From the IMG/VR virus record IMGVR_UViG_3300030450_000672, positions 1 to 28,135 of that record: 28,135 nucleotides of DNA; one strand, 5' to 3'. The notes below the pieces were generated by a model. The model did not search any database. It saw nothing but the letters and a program-made list of their open reading frames with translations, and was not told the DNA's origin. Both the position numbers and the translations under genes were made by a program. This DNA comes from a virus. This document shows, in pieces, positions 1 to 7,155 of this stretch; position 1 is the first letter of the stretch; every line of letters starts with the position of its first letter.

Positions 1-155
1 GGACAAAAATCAAACTTGTTCTTTGGTACTTCAACGGGGATCGACATGGATTTTACCTCAATTAAGGTTTTAGACATGGAAAATCTTGACGGAAGCAACA
101 ATGTAAGAATGGTTGCAAAGTGGACTGCGGGTTGTCAAGTAGGTGTAGCAAGTGA
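1..155 (+). repeat. Terminal repeat, left copy (imperfect)
   Basis: It aligns without gaps to 27981-28135 over 155 bases with 13 mismatches by eye count, 12 of them between bases 93 and 129. Bases 1-38, 40-92 and 130-155 are identical. The mismatches are mostly synonymous or conservative in the capsid frame, so they look like natural variation rather than sequencing error. Confidence 0.9.
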
Positions 156-174
156 CTTTGTAAAACAATCGTAA
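1..174 (+). CDS. Major capsid protein, C-terminal fragment (partial at window start)
   Basis: This is an open frame from base 1 to the TAA at 172-174, with no start inside the window. It encodes the last 57 residues of a capsid-like protein, ending in ASDFVKQS. Residues 1-51 match the C-terminus of the 27282-28135 gene with only conservative changes (N/S, M/L, A/S). The simplest reading is that it completes that gene: joining base 28135 to base 156 gives an uninterrupted 290-residue protein. A second, diverged capsid gene cut by the window edge is the alternative. A GC-rich hairpin follows at 190-209. Confidence 0.85.
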   Translation, partial: GQKSNLFFGTSTGIDMDFTSIKVLDMENLDGSNNVRMVAKWTAGCQVGVASDFVKQS

Positions 175-189
175 TTAACTAGACACTAG

Positions 190-209
190 GATAGGGGGAA
201 ACCCCTATC
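190..209 (+). terminator. Stem-loop after the capsid gene
   Basis: The 8-bp perfect stem GATAGGGG/CCCCTATC is closed by a GAAA tetraloop, 16 bases after the capsid stop. No T-run follows, so it may attenuate transcription or protect the 3' end of the abundant capsid mRNA rather than act as a strong intrinsic terminator. Confidence 0.55.
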
Positions 210-234
210 TAAATGTCACAAAAATAAAAACACT

Positions 235-718
235 ATGGCTTGTAATTTAACTAAAGGAAGAAACATAACTTGTCGTGACGGCATAGGCGGAATCAAAGCC
301 GTTTATTTTGTACAACATGATGAATTAACTTCGTATGTGGCATCTAGTGGTGAAGTAACAGACCTTGATTTAGGTTCAGGTGACGATATTTATAAATACA
401 CTTTAAAGCGTGGCACAGGCAGTATCACAGAAACTGTCACAGCATCAAGTGAGAACGGTAGTGTGTTTTTCACTCATGCTTGTAATATAAAACTACACGA
501 TTTAACAAAAGAAGACCAAAATGAGATTCGGATTTTAGCACAACAACGTTTAGTTGTTTTTGCTGAACTCAATCAACTTTCTTCAGGCGGTAAAAATAAA
601 ATCGTTGCTTTAGGATTAGACAACGGTATGGAATTAACAAATGCAATTAGTTGCGGACTATACAACTACTCCATTCGACAATGGTGCTTTCACTTTCAAC
701 GCAGTTGTAACGAGTTAA
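235..718 (+). CDS. Putative tail-tube-like virion protein with an apparent frame change
   Basis: The protein begins MACNLTKGRNITCRDGIGG, a start I associate with a structural (tail-tube-like) protein common in Bacteroidetes phages. The ATG follows an A-rich leader. The frame of the ATG stays open to 777, but its tail looks non-natural after about residue 140 and would run through the intrinsic terminator at 742-767. In the +1 frame, open from 638, the sequence reads DYTTTPFDNGAFTFNAVVTS and stops with TAA at 716-718, just before the terminator. I therefore place the true end at 718, with one base too many, or a real +1 shift, somewhere in 638-656. There is no long homopolymer there. The family identification is from memory of similar proteins and is moderate; the frame change is better supported. 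Confidence 0.6.
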
Positions 719-741
719 CAAATAGATTATATCTAATAATT

Positions 742-767
742 AAAGGGTGGGTTTCCACCCTTTTTTT
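742..767 (+). terminator. Rho-independent terminator
   Basis: A 9-bp perfect stem AAAGGGTGG/CCACCCTTT with a GTTT loop runs into a T-tract up to 767. This is the best intrinsic terminator in the window. It probably ends the capsid/tail-tube transcript. Confidence 0.85.
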
Positions 768-795
768 ATTGGAATAAAAATAAATTCATTCTTTT

Positions 796-808
796 TCTAT
801 ATTATAAT
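796..808 (+). promoter_or_regulatory. Putative late-promoter motif (TCTATA) before the 809 gene
   Basis: TCTATATTATAAT lies immediately before ATG 809; its first base is at -13. The same motif, at the same distance, precedes 16272 and 25632. It follows the terminator at 742-767, where a new transcription start would be expected. Confidence 0.5.
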
Positions 809-1306
809 ATGTTACACATAACTTACGGTTCAAACGCTACGTTCTATGTCACTACGGAAGAAAAAAGAATTGATACTTCGGTTGCTTCGTCACGTGTTAG
901 ACTTCTTTTTAAGTTTATAAACGATATGACGGGATCAATCAAATACGCATACGGAACAAGCACATCACATAATGACGCTAATAGAATCTATCAACGTTAT
1001 ACGTCAGTTTTAATTTCACATAATACAAGTGAAGACGTATTTACAGGCAAAGTAAATTTCAAGCCTTATGGATATTGGAAATACGAAATCTATGAGGTTA
1101 CATTTAACGGTACTGTACCAACTTTAGACGCAAATACAGCACCTATAAACGAATCAGACGCAGCAAACAATACATCAAGTGTTCATGGTGTAGTAAAAGG
1201 CAAGGTAGAAGAAGGTAAACTATATGTAACAGAAACATCAGGATCGGAGCAAGTAAGATACACAGAACATACAGAAACAACAACAAATTATTTATATACA
1301 AATTAA
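809..1306 (+). CDS. Virion structural protein, function unknown
   Basis: This is a 165-residue protein with a soluble, beta-rich composition, starting MLHITYGSNATFYVTTEEKR and ending in a Thr-rich tail with a YTEHTETTTNYLY segment. I recognise the overall pattern (SNATFYVT near the N-terminus, a Y-E-Y-EVTFNGT core, a late G-VVKGKV-EGKLYV motif) as a small structural protein type from Bacteroidetes phages, but no activity is assigned. It stands first in a transcription unit: terminator upstream, TCTATA motif directly before its ATG, and four virion genes plus the portal closely spaced downstream. A role in the tail or head-tail interface is inferred from position only. Confidence 0.7.
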   Translation: MLHITYGSNATFYVTTEEKRIDTSVASSRVRLLFKFINDMTGSIKYAYGTSTSHNDANRIYQRYTSVLISHNTSEDVFTGKVNFKPYGYWKYEIYEVTFNGTVPTLDANTAPINESDAANNTSSVHGVVKGKVEEGKLYVTETSGSEQVRYTEHTETTTNYLYTN

Positions 1307-1315
1307 AAAAACATT

Positions 1316-1615
1316 ATGTCACAATTAGATAACAATAATATGCTTTTACGTGAGCAATTAGGAAAAGGTAAAGTTGATATTTTTACAACTTCAGCTATGT
1401 CAGGCAAAGACTACTATGCGGTTTATTTTCCTGTTGCTTCAGTAATAGCATCTTTAACAGTTGCAAACGTAAGTGGGGCAGCAAATACAGCAGCTAGTAA
1501 TTTACAAACTACTGTACCTGCTGGCACTACCTTATTTATGCGTACAACAGCAATAACACTTACAAGTGGAATCGGTGTGGGTTACATGGAAACTGACGAC
1601 AATACAGGAGAATAA
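1316..1615 (+). CDS. Small virion protein, unknown
   Basis: A 99-residue protein starts 9 bases after the preceding stop and shares its last base with the next gene (TAATG overlap), so it is probably translationally coupled. It has a polar N-terminus (QLDNNNMLLREQLGKGK) and then an Ala/Thr/Val-rich beta segment with no charged clusters, ending GVGYMETDDNTGE. The composition fits a virion decoration or tail component. I know of no catalytic motif in it, and no function is assigned beyond its structural neighbourhood. Confidence 0.7.
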   Translation: MSQLDNNNMLLREQLGKGKVDIFTTSAMSGKDYYAVYFPVASVIASLTVANVSGAANTAASNLQTTVPAGTTLFMRTTAITLTSGIGVGYMETDDNTGE

Positions 1616-2358
1616 TGCTAAAACTAGGAAACAGTTTAAGTCTAGCAGGAGCAAAGACAACCTACTCTAATGACTTTTCATTATCATTTGACGGAACAAA
1701 TGACTATGTTAATCTTGACGCAGCAGCAGCATCATTTACAGCAGCTTCAACAGAAGGTACAGTTGCTATATGGGCAAAGAGTTTAACTACATCAGGATCG
1801 AAAACGCTATTCAGAGCAAAGGTAGATGCTAATAACGAGTTCTTTATTTTTTGGCATAATTCATCTGACGAGTGGCGGTTCACTTATAAAGCAGGCGGCA
1901 CAGGAAAGAAAGTACAGTATTCAGCAGGAACAACAGATTCAGACGATGCATGGCATTTATTTGTCATGACATGGAGTGCTGACGGTGACGTTTTAAAAGG
2001 ATACGTTGACGCAACACAAGTAGGTAGTGACGTTGCTTCTTTAGGTACTTGGAGTGGTGACATATCAGCAGTTGACGTAGGACAGAACACATCTGACGGT
2101 GCATATTACAAAGGACTTTTAGATGAGTTTGCTGTATGGAATGAACCCCTAACAGCAGCAGAAATAACAGCCATATATAATGGCGGCAGGTCTTCAATTG
2201 ATTTAACTTCTAACTATGGCAATTATACAAGTGCAGCAAATTTAAAGGGCTATTGGAGATTTAACGAGGGTACGGGAACAACAGCAATAGACCATTCACA
2301 AAATAATCTAGTAGGCACATTAACTAACGGAACAGCTTATTCAACAACTACAATATAA
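1615..2358 (+). CDS. LamG/concanavalin-A-like domain virion protein
   Basis: A 247-residue protein that is almost entirely one jelly-roll lectin-like domain. Visible LamG_3-type landmarks are SLSFDGTNDYVNL near residue 23, TVAIWAK, W-H-F-MTWSADGD near the middle, the closing LLDEFAVWNEPLTAAEI around residues 168-185, and a final GYWRFNEGTGT strand. Such domains bind carbohydrate or cell-surface ligands. In a phage this suggests host recognition, or a head/tail decoration that attaches particles to polysaccharide. Its place directly upstream of the portal and far from the fibre genes is unusual and leaves open a capsid-surface location. It overlaps both neighbours by one base. Confidence 0.8.
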   Translation: MLKLGNSLSLAGAKTTYSNDFSLSFDGTNDYVNLDAAAASFTAASTEGTVAIWAKSLTTSGSKTLFRAKVDANNEFFIFWHNSSDEWRFTYKAGGTGKKVQYSAGTTDSDDAWHLFVMTWSADGDVLKGYVDATQVGSDVASLGTWSGDISAVDVGQNTSDGAYYKGLLDEFAVWNEPLTAAEITAIYNGGRSSIDLTSNYGNYTSAANLKGYWRFNEGTGTTAIDHSQNNLVGTLTNGTAYSTTTI

Positions 2359-2582
2359 TGAAAAAATACGTTATAATAAGAGCAGACGAGGTTGAAAATA
2401 TAGACTTTTCACAAGTCATGGAAGATTCATGGCTAACATTAAGATATTCTAATGACGGTCTATTTACTTTTGTTAAATACGAAGGCGAACAACCTTCATT
2501 TTTAGCAGGAAAGACAGAATACACTAACGCAGAAATGCTAGTAATACTTGCCACCGAAGATTGGACGGCAGAATTTGAATAA
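2358..2582 (+). CDS. Small acidic protein between LamG and portal genes, unknown
   Basis: A 74-residue protein beginning MKKYVIIRADEVENIDFSQV and ending in an acidic stretch (ATEDWTAEFE). Its ATG overlaps the LamG stop (TAATG), and the portal gene follows after 3 bases. It could be a compact alpha/beta fold; no membrane segment, cysteine cluster or catalytic motif is visible. Its fixed position before the portal suggests a virion-assembly accessory, but that is inference from neighbours only. Confidence 0.7.
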   Translation: MKKYVIIRADEVENIDFSQVMEDSWLTLRYSNDGLFTFVKYEGEQPSFLAGKTEYTNAEMLVILATEDWTAEFE

Positions 2583-2585
2583 AAT

Positions 2586-4508
2586 ATGGATAATATATTA
2601 AACATAAATCTTGAAACTTCAACTACACCTAAGATTGTAGAAAATAAATACAAAGATTGGATAGAATACGGAACAGATGAATACCGTAATTTATTTCCAA
2701 TGTTTCTTATTGACTTATACTACAATTCAAGTACCCATTCGGCTATTATAAATGCAACAGCAGATATGATTGCAGGTGAAAGTATAATCGCTGAAGAATC
2801 TGACAATTTAGACGCTTATGTTAAGCTAAAAAGATTTATAGCAAACGCAAATTCAAAAGAAGATTTACATACTGTATTTAAAAAGTGTGCATTTGATTTA
2901 AAACTTCATGGATCGTTCGCCCTTAACGTGATTTGGGCAAAGGATAAAACGTCCATATCTGAAATTCACCACGTAGCTATGGAAAAAATAAGAGTAGGAA
3001 CACCAAACGAAATGGGGCGTGTAGATACTTATTATATTTCAGCAGATTGGAGTAACACAAGAAAAAACAAACCTGTTCCTGTTCCTGCATTTAATATGAA
3101 CGATAGAACTTCAGCAAGTCAATTATTAGTTGACGGACTATACAGCCCTAATATGGATATATACCACACACCTGATTATGTAAGTGGTTGTAATTGGGCA
3201 TTGATAGACCAAAAGGTTGCAGAATTTCACCTTAATAATATCAGTAATGGTTTTGCAGGTAGTTACTTTATATCCTTCGCTAACGGTGTACCTTCGCAAG
3301 AAGAACGACTAGAAATAGAAAGAAGTATAGCAAAGAAATTTACAGGCGAAAAGGCAGCAGGACGCTTTATATTGACTTTTAGTGATGATAAGAATAGAAC
3401 ACCTGAAATAACACCTATAGACCAATCAAACGCAGATAAACAATATCTAGCTTTACAAGAACTACTTGTTCAAAACATTCTCACAGCACACAGAGTTACA
3501 TCACCAATGCTTATGGGTATTCGTAGTGATAGCGGATTAGGAAACAACGCACAAGAGTTAATAGAAGCGTATGACGTATATTCTAACAGCGTTATTAGAC
3601 CTTTTCAAGAAGTGCTGTTAAAATGCTTTAAAAAGGTATTAGAGATAAACGAAATAAATTTACCGATCACGATCCAACAATTCAAACCTATATCAACAAG
3701 GTGGAGTTTAGATACATTAAAAGAAATTCTAACACAAGATGAGATTAGAGAAGAAATCGGACTAGAGCCACTACAAGATGACGAAGAAACTTTAAAAGAA
3801 GAAGAAAAAGAGGACTACAAAAAAGAGGGAAAAGAAAGAGAACTACAAAAATGTGATTGCGAAAAACCTTCAAAAGATTGTGAAAAAAAATGTGATAGAT
3901 ACAAAGAAACAGAATTAGAATCAGTTGTTCTTGAAGAAGATATTATAAACTATATTAATTCTTTAGACTTTGACAATGAGATTGACTTTGAAGAAGACTA
4001 CGAGCTAATAGAAGAAGAGCAAGTTGAAAATGAAGAAGAAGACAGGTTAAAATATGAAGAATTTGTTTCAGCTTCAGGCAAACAAGCACGTTCAAGATAT
4101 GATAGGGAATTATTTAAACTACGTTATGTATATCGTGGCGGTGCTATCAAAGACACATCAAGAGATTTTTGCAGAAACCTTATAGGAAGTCATTATGGTA
4201 GTTTATTTACAAGAGAAGATATTGCAGGTATGCGAGGACAAAACGAAGGATTTGGTTCTTATAACGTGTTAAAATATAAGGGTTCGTATAATTGCCGTCA
4301 CTATTGGTTAAGACGTGTTTATGTATTAAAGAAAGCACCACGAAGAATGATTATTGACGGCAGGATATATCAAAAAGGTGATTATTTACCAAAAGAATTA
4401 AAAAATTATTATCCTAGAAATAAGGGCTATATACCACAAGACGCAGGTGTACCAGCTTTGGATAATGTAGAAAGTGCAGGTTCAAGAATTAACGCAAAAG
4501 TAAAATAA
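2586..4508 (+). CDS. Portal protein with a fused C-terminal head-morphogenesis-like domain
   Basis: A 640-residue protein. Residues 1 to about 400 look like a portal: YYNSSTHSAIINATADMIAG near residue 50, a middle DKQYLALQELLVQNIL segment, and HRVTSPMLMGIRSDSGLGNN around 300, as in dodecameric head portals. About 400-490 is an acidic, low-complexity linker with a cysteine cluster (CDCEKPSKDCEKKC, near residues 422-435). About 490-590 is a separate basic domain with SRDFCRNLIGSHYGSLFTREDI and YKGSYNCRHYWLRRVY. I associate this domain with a C-terminal module of Bacteroidetes phage portals, resembling the minor head (Mu F-like) protein others encode separately. The portal forms the DNA entry/exit ring at one capsid vertex. 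It overlaps the next gene by one base. Confidence 0.85.
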   Translation: MDNILNINLETSTTPKIVENKYKDWIEYGTDEYRNLFPMFLIDLYYNSSTHSAIINATADMIAGESIIAEESDNLDAYVKLKRFIANANSKEDLHTVFKKCAFDLKLHGSFALNVIWAKDKTSISEIHHVAMEKIRVGTPNEMGRVDTYYISADWSNTRKNKPVPVPAFNMNDRTSASQLLVDGLYSPNMDIYHTPDYVSGCNWALIDQKVAEFHLNNISNGFAGSYFISFANGVPSQEERLEIERSIAKKFTGEKAAGRFILTFSDDKNRTPEITPIDQSNADKQYLALQELLVQNILTAHRVTSPMLMGIRSDSGLGNNAQELIEAYDVYSNSVIRPFQEVLLKCFKKVLEINEINLPITIQQFKPISTRWSLDTLKEILTQDEIREEIGLEPLQDDEETLKEEEKEDYKKEGKERELQKCDCEKPSKDCEKKCDRYKETELESVVLEEDIINYINSLDFDNEIDFEEDYELIEEEQVENEEEDRLKYEEFVSASGKQARSRYDRELFKLRYVYRGGAIKDTSRDFCRNLIGSHYGSLFTREDIAGMRGQNEGFGSYNVLKYKGSYNCRHYWLRRVYVLKKAPRRMIIDGRIYQKGDYLPKELKNYYPRNKGYIPQDAGVPALDNVESAGSRINAKVK

Positions 4509-5074
4509 TGGCAAACTACGTTTTATTCATATCAGAAAACAAATTAAAAGACAGCACAGCAATAGGCGGTAATGTTGACGTTGAATACATATTGCCCTAT
4601 ATTAAAGTTGCACAGAAGAAGTATATTGAAACTAAACTAGGTACAGACTTGTTTGCTAAACTACAAGCAGATATTACAGCAGGGTCTTTAGCAGGTGTTT
4701 ACAAAACTTTAGTAGATGACTACATACAAGACGCTTTAACACATTGGAGTTTCTTCGAGTGCTTACCGTTTTTACGGCATAAAATAATGAACAACAATGT
4801 TGTATCTAAAACAGCAGAAAATTCAACAGCATTAAGTAGAGAAGAAGCACAAGACCTGCGTGAAGAAATCAGGAACACAGCAGAATTTTATACAGAAAGG
4901 CTTATTGACTATATTAAAAATAATACGGCTGACTATCCTGAATATAGTACGAATAGTGGTGCAGACGTTAGCCCTGATCAAAATGCTTTCTATTCAGGCA
5001 TGAATTTAGAAAGAGATAAGAACGGAAAAAGAGAAATAACACTTGACGATTTTCTTACACCTGACTTAAAATAA
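4508..5074 (+). CDS. Head-tail connector-like protein (DUF6712-type)
   Basis: A 188-residue, largely helical protein: LFISENKLKDSTAIGGNVDV at the N-terminus, then IKVAQKKYIETKLGTDLFAKL, a HWSFFECLPFLRHKI helix and a late ENSTALSREEAQDLREEIRN helix. This pattern matches my memory of a Bacteroidetes phage family of connector-like proteins found next to portals. Such proteins form the ring between portal and tail. The start overlaps the portal stop (TAATG) and the end overlaps the next small gene, so it is tightly coupled. The name is from recall; the position supports it. Confidence 0.7.
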   Translation: MANYVLFISENKLKDSTAIGGNVDVEYILPYIKVAQKKYIETKLGTDLFAKLQADITAGSLAGVYKTLVDDYIQDALTHWSFFECLPFLRHKIMNNNVVSKTAENSTALSREEAQDLREEIRNTAEFYTERLIDYIKNNTADYPEYSTNSGADVSPDQNAFYSGMNLERDKNGKREITLDDFLTPDLK

Positions 5075-5196
5075 TGAAAAGAGGAAAATACAAACCTAAA
5101 CCAAAAAACGAAAAGGCATTGAAAAACTTTTTAGAAGTAAAACCAAAAACTAATGAAAGAAGTAAAAGACACACTACTTGTAGGTGTAGCAAATAG
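5074..5196 (+). CDS. Small basic protein, unknown
   Basis: A 40-residue frame from the ATG overlapping the connector stop (TAATG). It is very rich in Lys/Arg/Pro (MKRGKYKPKPKNEKALKN) and ends with HTTCRCSK. It overlaps the following 54-residue gene by 44 bases in another frame. The start overlap and biased composition favour a real gene, perhaps nucleic-acid or capsid binding. Its short length and large overlap leave room for doubt. Confidence 0.45.
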   Translation: MKRGKYKPKPKNEKALKNFLEVKPKTNERSKRHTTCRCSK

Positions 5197-5317
5197 TACA
5201 GCAATTGGTATGAACCTGACAGAATGTAACGAATATCTTACATTTATTTCATTGTCTTTGGCAATCGTTTATACAATTTATAAATTTTTTAGGTTTGAAA
5301 AAAAGAAGGCTAAATAG
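5153..5317 (+). CDS. Single-span membrane protein, holin candidate
   Basis: A 54-residue protein beginning MKEVKDTLLVGVANSTAIGM, with one hydrophobic segment (YLTFISLSLAIVYTIYKFF, about residues 28-46) and a basic tail FEKKKAK. Short, one-span, basic-tailed proteins directly before an endolysin are typical holin candidates that would permeabilise the inner membrane and release the enzyme at 5584. Similar small proteins are frequent beside connector and lysis genes in Bacteroidetes phages. A 266-base non-coding stretch separates it from the endolysin. Topology and function are inferred. Confidence 0.65.
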   Translation: MKEVKDTLLVGVANSTAIGMNLTECNEYLTFISLSLAIVYTIYKFFRFEKKKAK

Positions 5318-5466
5318 TACCCACCCCAAATATCAAGATAAAAAGAAAGAAAAAAAAGTGAAAGAAAAACGCTTAATTGTTGACTTATTATTTGCTAAAG
5401 TTTACGCAGTTTTTTACGAAAATGTCTAATTTAACAATTTAACATAATAATTATTATCACTTACAC

Positions 5467-5552
5467 GCCATATCTAGTAAAACGAACATCTTTTAAAAAA
5501 GGTATCAATATACCTAAAAGGGGTAAAAGTGCCTTAAACGGCTTTAAAATGC
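5467..5552 (-). repeat. Dispersed 86-bp element, copy A (reverse orientation)
   Basis: Read on the - strand it aligns without gaps to 20084-20169 (58 of 86 identical) and 12039-12124 (57 of 86). Shared blocks are AAAAGATG and TTTACTAGATAT. A stem AGGTAT-ATTG-ATACCT followed by six T lies inside. Similarity may extend to an ATGCCAT on the - strand at 5590-5584, which overlaps the endolysin start. Read in frame it gives FKALLPLLGILIPFLKD then VRFTRYG. Copies B, C and partial copy D give related peptides. The remainder of 5318-5583 is AT-rich, with a 14-base palindrome (5444-5457) and no convincing gene. Confidence 0.75.
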
Positions 5553-5583
5553 GAAATACGGCTATATTAATAAATCAATAAAA

Positions 5584-5976
5584 ATGGCATTTACGTACTT
5601 CAAAATAACAGAATTTGACAGCCCTGACGAAGCAGGTTCAGGGTTCAAAATGAACTCTAAATTTGTTGAACTTTTAGACCAAGCACGTGGACTAACGATC
5701 ACAAAAAAAAATCCAAACGGTGTACCATTTCGTGTTACAAGTGGCTATAGGACAAAAGAACATAATCTTAAAGTAGGCGGTCGTATTGGTTCAAGTCATT
5801 GTAAAGGTTTGGCAGTTGACCTTGCTTATAAAAACAACAACGAATTATATTTAATTTTAAATGCCTTAATGAAAGTTGGTATGACGAGATATGGCATTTC
5901 TTTTAAATCAAAATTTATCCACGTTGACATGGATATTTCAAAGGTTCAAAATACTATTTGGACTTATAATTATTAA
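5584..5976 (+). CDS. Endolysin, peptidase M15 (D-Ala-D-Ala carboxypeptidase-like)
   Basis: A 130-residue peptidoglycan peptidase consisting of the catalytic domain only. Zinc-site and catalytic motifs of the M15_3 type are present: SGYRTKEHN around residues 53-61, SSHCKGLAVDL at 70-80 (H72 and D79 as ligands) and FIHVDMD at 111-117 (H113 as third ligand, D115 nearby). The family cleaves cross-link or stem peptides of the cell wall; here it would lyse the host. No signal peptide is visible, so it would depend on a holin. Small membrane proteins lie on both sides. The ATG follows an A-rich leader, and a degenerate TCTATA-like sequence (GCTATATTAATAAAT) lies about 23 bases upstream. Confidence 0.9.
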   Translation: MAFTYFKITEFDSPDEAGSGFKMNSKFVELLDQARGLTITKKNPNGVPFRVTSGYRTKEHNLKVGGRIGSSHCKGLAVDLAYKNNNELYLILNALMKVGMTRYGISFKSKFIHVDMDISKVQNTIWTYNY

Positions 5977-5990
5977 TCAAAAATTTTATC

Positions 5991-6182
5991 ATGAAACAAT
6001 TTTTAATTTCTCAAATGTTAAAGAGCAAAAAGTTTTGGTATGCAATATCTTCAGTATGCGTACCTGCTATTGTTACTTATTTAGGTGTTGACGAAACAAC
6101 AGCTACTAATCTTTACTATGCACTACTAACACTTGTATTAGGTCAAGGTATTGCAGATATGGGTAAGAATGCAACCAAGTAA
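5991..6182 (+). CDS. Small membrane protein, second holin/spanin-type candidate
   Basis: A 63-residue protein with two apolar stretches, FWYAISSVCVPAIVTYLGV (about 15-33) and LYYALLTLVLGQGIADMG (about 41-58), separated by a short DETTAT turn. It has charged ends and the shape of a two-helix class II holin. It begins 14 bases after the endolysin stop and overlaps the metallophosphoesterase start by 14 bases. With the one-span protein upstream, the endolysin is flanked by two membrane proteins, so one may be the holin and the other an antiholin or an envelope-disrupting partner. The assignment is by topology and neighbourhood. Confidence 0.65.
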   Translation: MKQFLISQMLKSKKFWYAISSVCVPAIVTYLGVDETTATNLYYALLTLVLGQGIADMGKNATK

Positions 6183-6897
6183 TAGATTCAGGTTAAAACC
6201 TAATGAGATTCAAGTTATAAAGGATTTACGGAAGCCGAAAGTAAGAAGGTTGGTGATCGGTGATATTCATTTACCTTATACACACCCTGATTATTTAGAC
6301 TTCTGTATTTCCATTTATAACAAGTATTCTTGTAATGCTGTAAGCTGCACAGGTGACATAATAGACTCTCATTTTGCGTCTTTTCATCATACAAGTACAG
6401 AAACAGACGGAAAGTATGAACTAGACATGGCAATAGAACAAATGAAGGATTGGAATATCGCCTTTCCCCACGTAAGCGTAACACTAGGAAACCATGATTT
6501 AATCATTGCACGGAAAAGTGAAGAAGCAGGAATAGACAAACGTTGGGTTCGTAAATTAAACGAAGTATTGGGTTGCCCTGATTGGAAATTTGAAGAACAA
6601 TTTGTTTATGATGACGTTTTATATACGCATGGCACAGGTTGTAGTGGTAAGGGTATTATGAAACGAGTACAGAATTGGGGAACTTCTATGATACAGGGTC
6701 ATATACATACACAGGCATTTGTAGATTATACAGCTTCACTTAAAGACCTTAAATTCGGTATGCAAATACCAACAGGCATTGACTACAAGTCCTTTGCCTA
6801 CGGATATGCTAAATTTCATACAGCTAAACCAATACTAGGTTGTGGAGTTGTACTAGATTCAGGCAAGTTACCTATTATAGAAATCATGCCACTATAA
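6169..6897 (+). CDS. Calcineurin-like metallophosphoesterase
   Basis: A 242-residue protein from the second in-frame ATG; a start at 6151 is possible but overlaps the preceding gene more. The full metallophosphoesterase motif set is present: GDIH (31-34), GDIID (62-66), GNHD (107-110), a THGTG histidine and GHIH (177-180). These bind two metal ions and catalyse phosphoester hydrolysis. Phage members have been proposed to act in nucleic-acid processing or countering host defence, but the substrate here is unknown. It closes the lysis/late block, followed by a 258-base gap containing partial element D and the first early promoter. There is no signal peptide, so it is cytoplasmic. Confidence 0.9.
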   Translation: MQPSNRFRLKPNEIQVIKDLRKPKVRRLVIGDIHLPYTHPDYLDFCISIYNKYSCNAVSCTGDIIDSHFASFHHTSTETDGKYELDMAIEQMKDWNIAFPHVSVTLGNHDLIIARKSEEAGIDKRWVRKLNEVLGCPDWKFEEQFVYDDVLYTHGTGCSGKGIMKRVQNWGTSMIQGHIHTQAFVDYTASLKDLKFGMQIPTGIDYKSFAYGYAKFHTAKPILGCGVVLDSGKLPIIEIMPL

Positions 6898-6918
6898 AAA
6901 AACGATACACCCCCTGTA

Positions 6919-6963
6919 AGATTTAAGACACTTTCTTAACTTTTTAATACCAATATACTACAG
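6919..6963 (+). repeat. Partial copy D of the dispersed element
   Basis: Matches copy B over about 41 bases (27 identical). At codon level it reads RFKTLS-stop-LFNTNI against RFKTLSHLASINI in copy B, with synonymous differences at Arg (AGA/CGA), two Leu codons (CTT/TTA, CTT/TTG) and Asn (AAT/AAC). The conserved AAAAGATG...CTAGATAT end is missing. The rest of 6898-7077 is AT-rich without a gene. Confidence 0.5.
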
Positions 6964-7077
6964 AAGCACTAAAATAGCTTAAAAACGCTTATTTATATAC
7001 TATTATTTAGAATATGAATAAATTACACACTTAACTTACTGATAATTAACAACTTACAAAATAAAGTAAAAAAAAAG

Positions 7078-7118
7078 TGTTGAATACTTGTCAACATTAA
7101 ATAAATACCTTATGTTTG
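7078..7118 (+). promoter_or_regulatory. Early promoter P1 (Bacteroidetes type) with operator-like inverted repeat
   Basis: TTG at 7088-7090, 20 bases, then TATGTTTG at 7111-7118 matches the Bacteroidetes -33/-7 consensus (TTG, about 19 nt, TAnnTTTG). A perfect inverted repeat TGTTGA-N7-TCAACA (7078-7096) covers the -33 element, as an operator would. Predicted transcription start is near 7123, about 30 bases before ATG 7156. Confidence 0.75.
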
Positions 7119-7155
7119 TACCAACAAAATTATTATTAATTTAAAAAACAAAAAA

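Noticed and set aside
1615-2358. Diversity-generating retroelement target (LamG gene)
   Set aside because: No reverse transcriptase, template repeat or adenine-biased variable repeat was seen.
5444-5457. 14-base AT palindrome ATAATAATTATTAT as a replication origin
   Set aside because: Such palindromes are expected in AT-rich sequence and there are no flanking iterons; noted only as part of the intergenic region.
5912-5922. DnaA-box-like TTATCCACG
   Set aside because: It encodes the FIHV part of the endolysin active site and stands alone, so it is not evidence of an origin.
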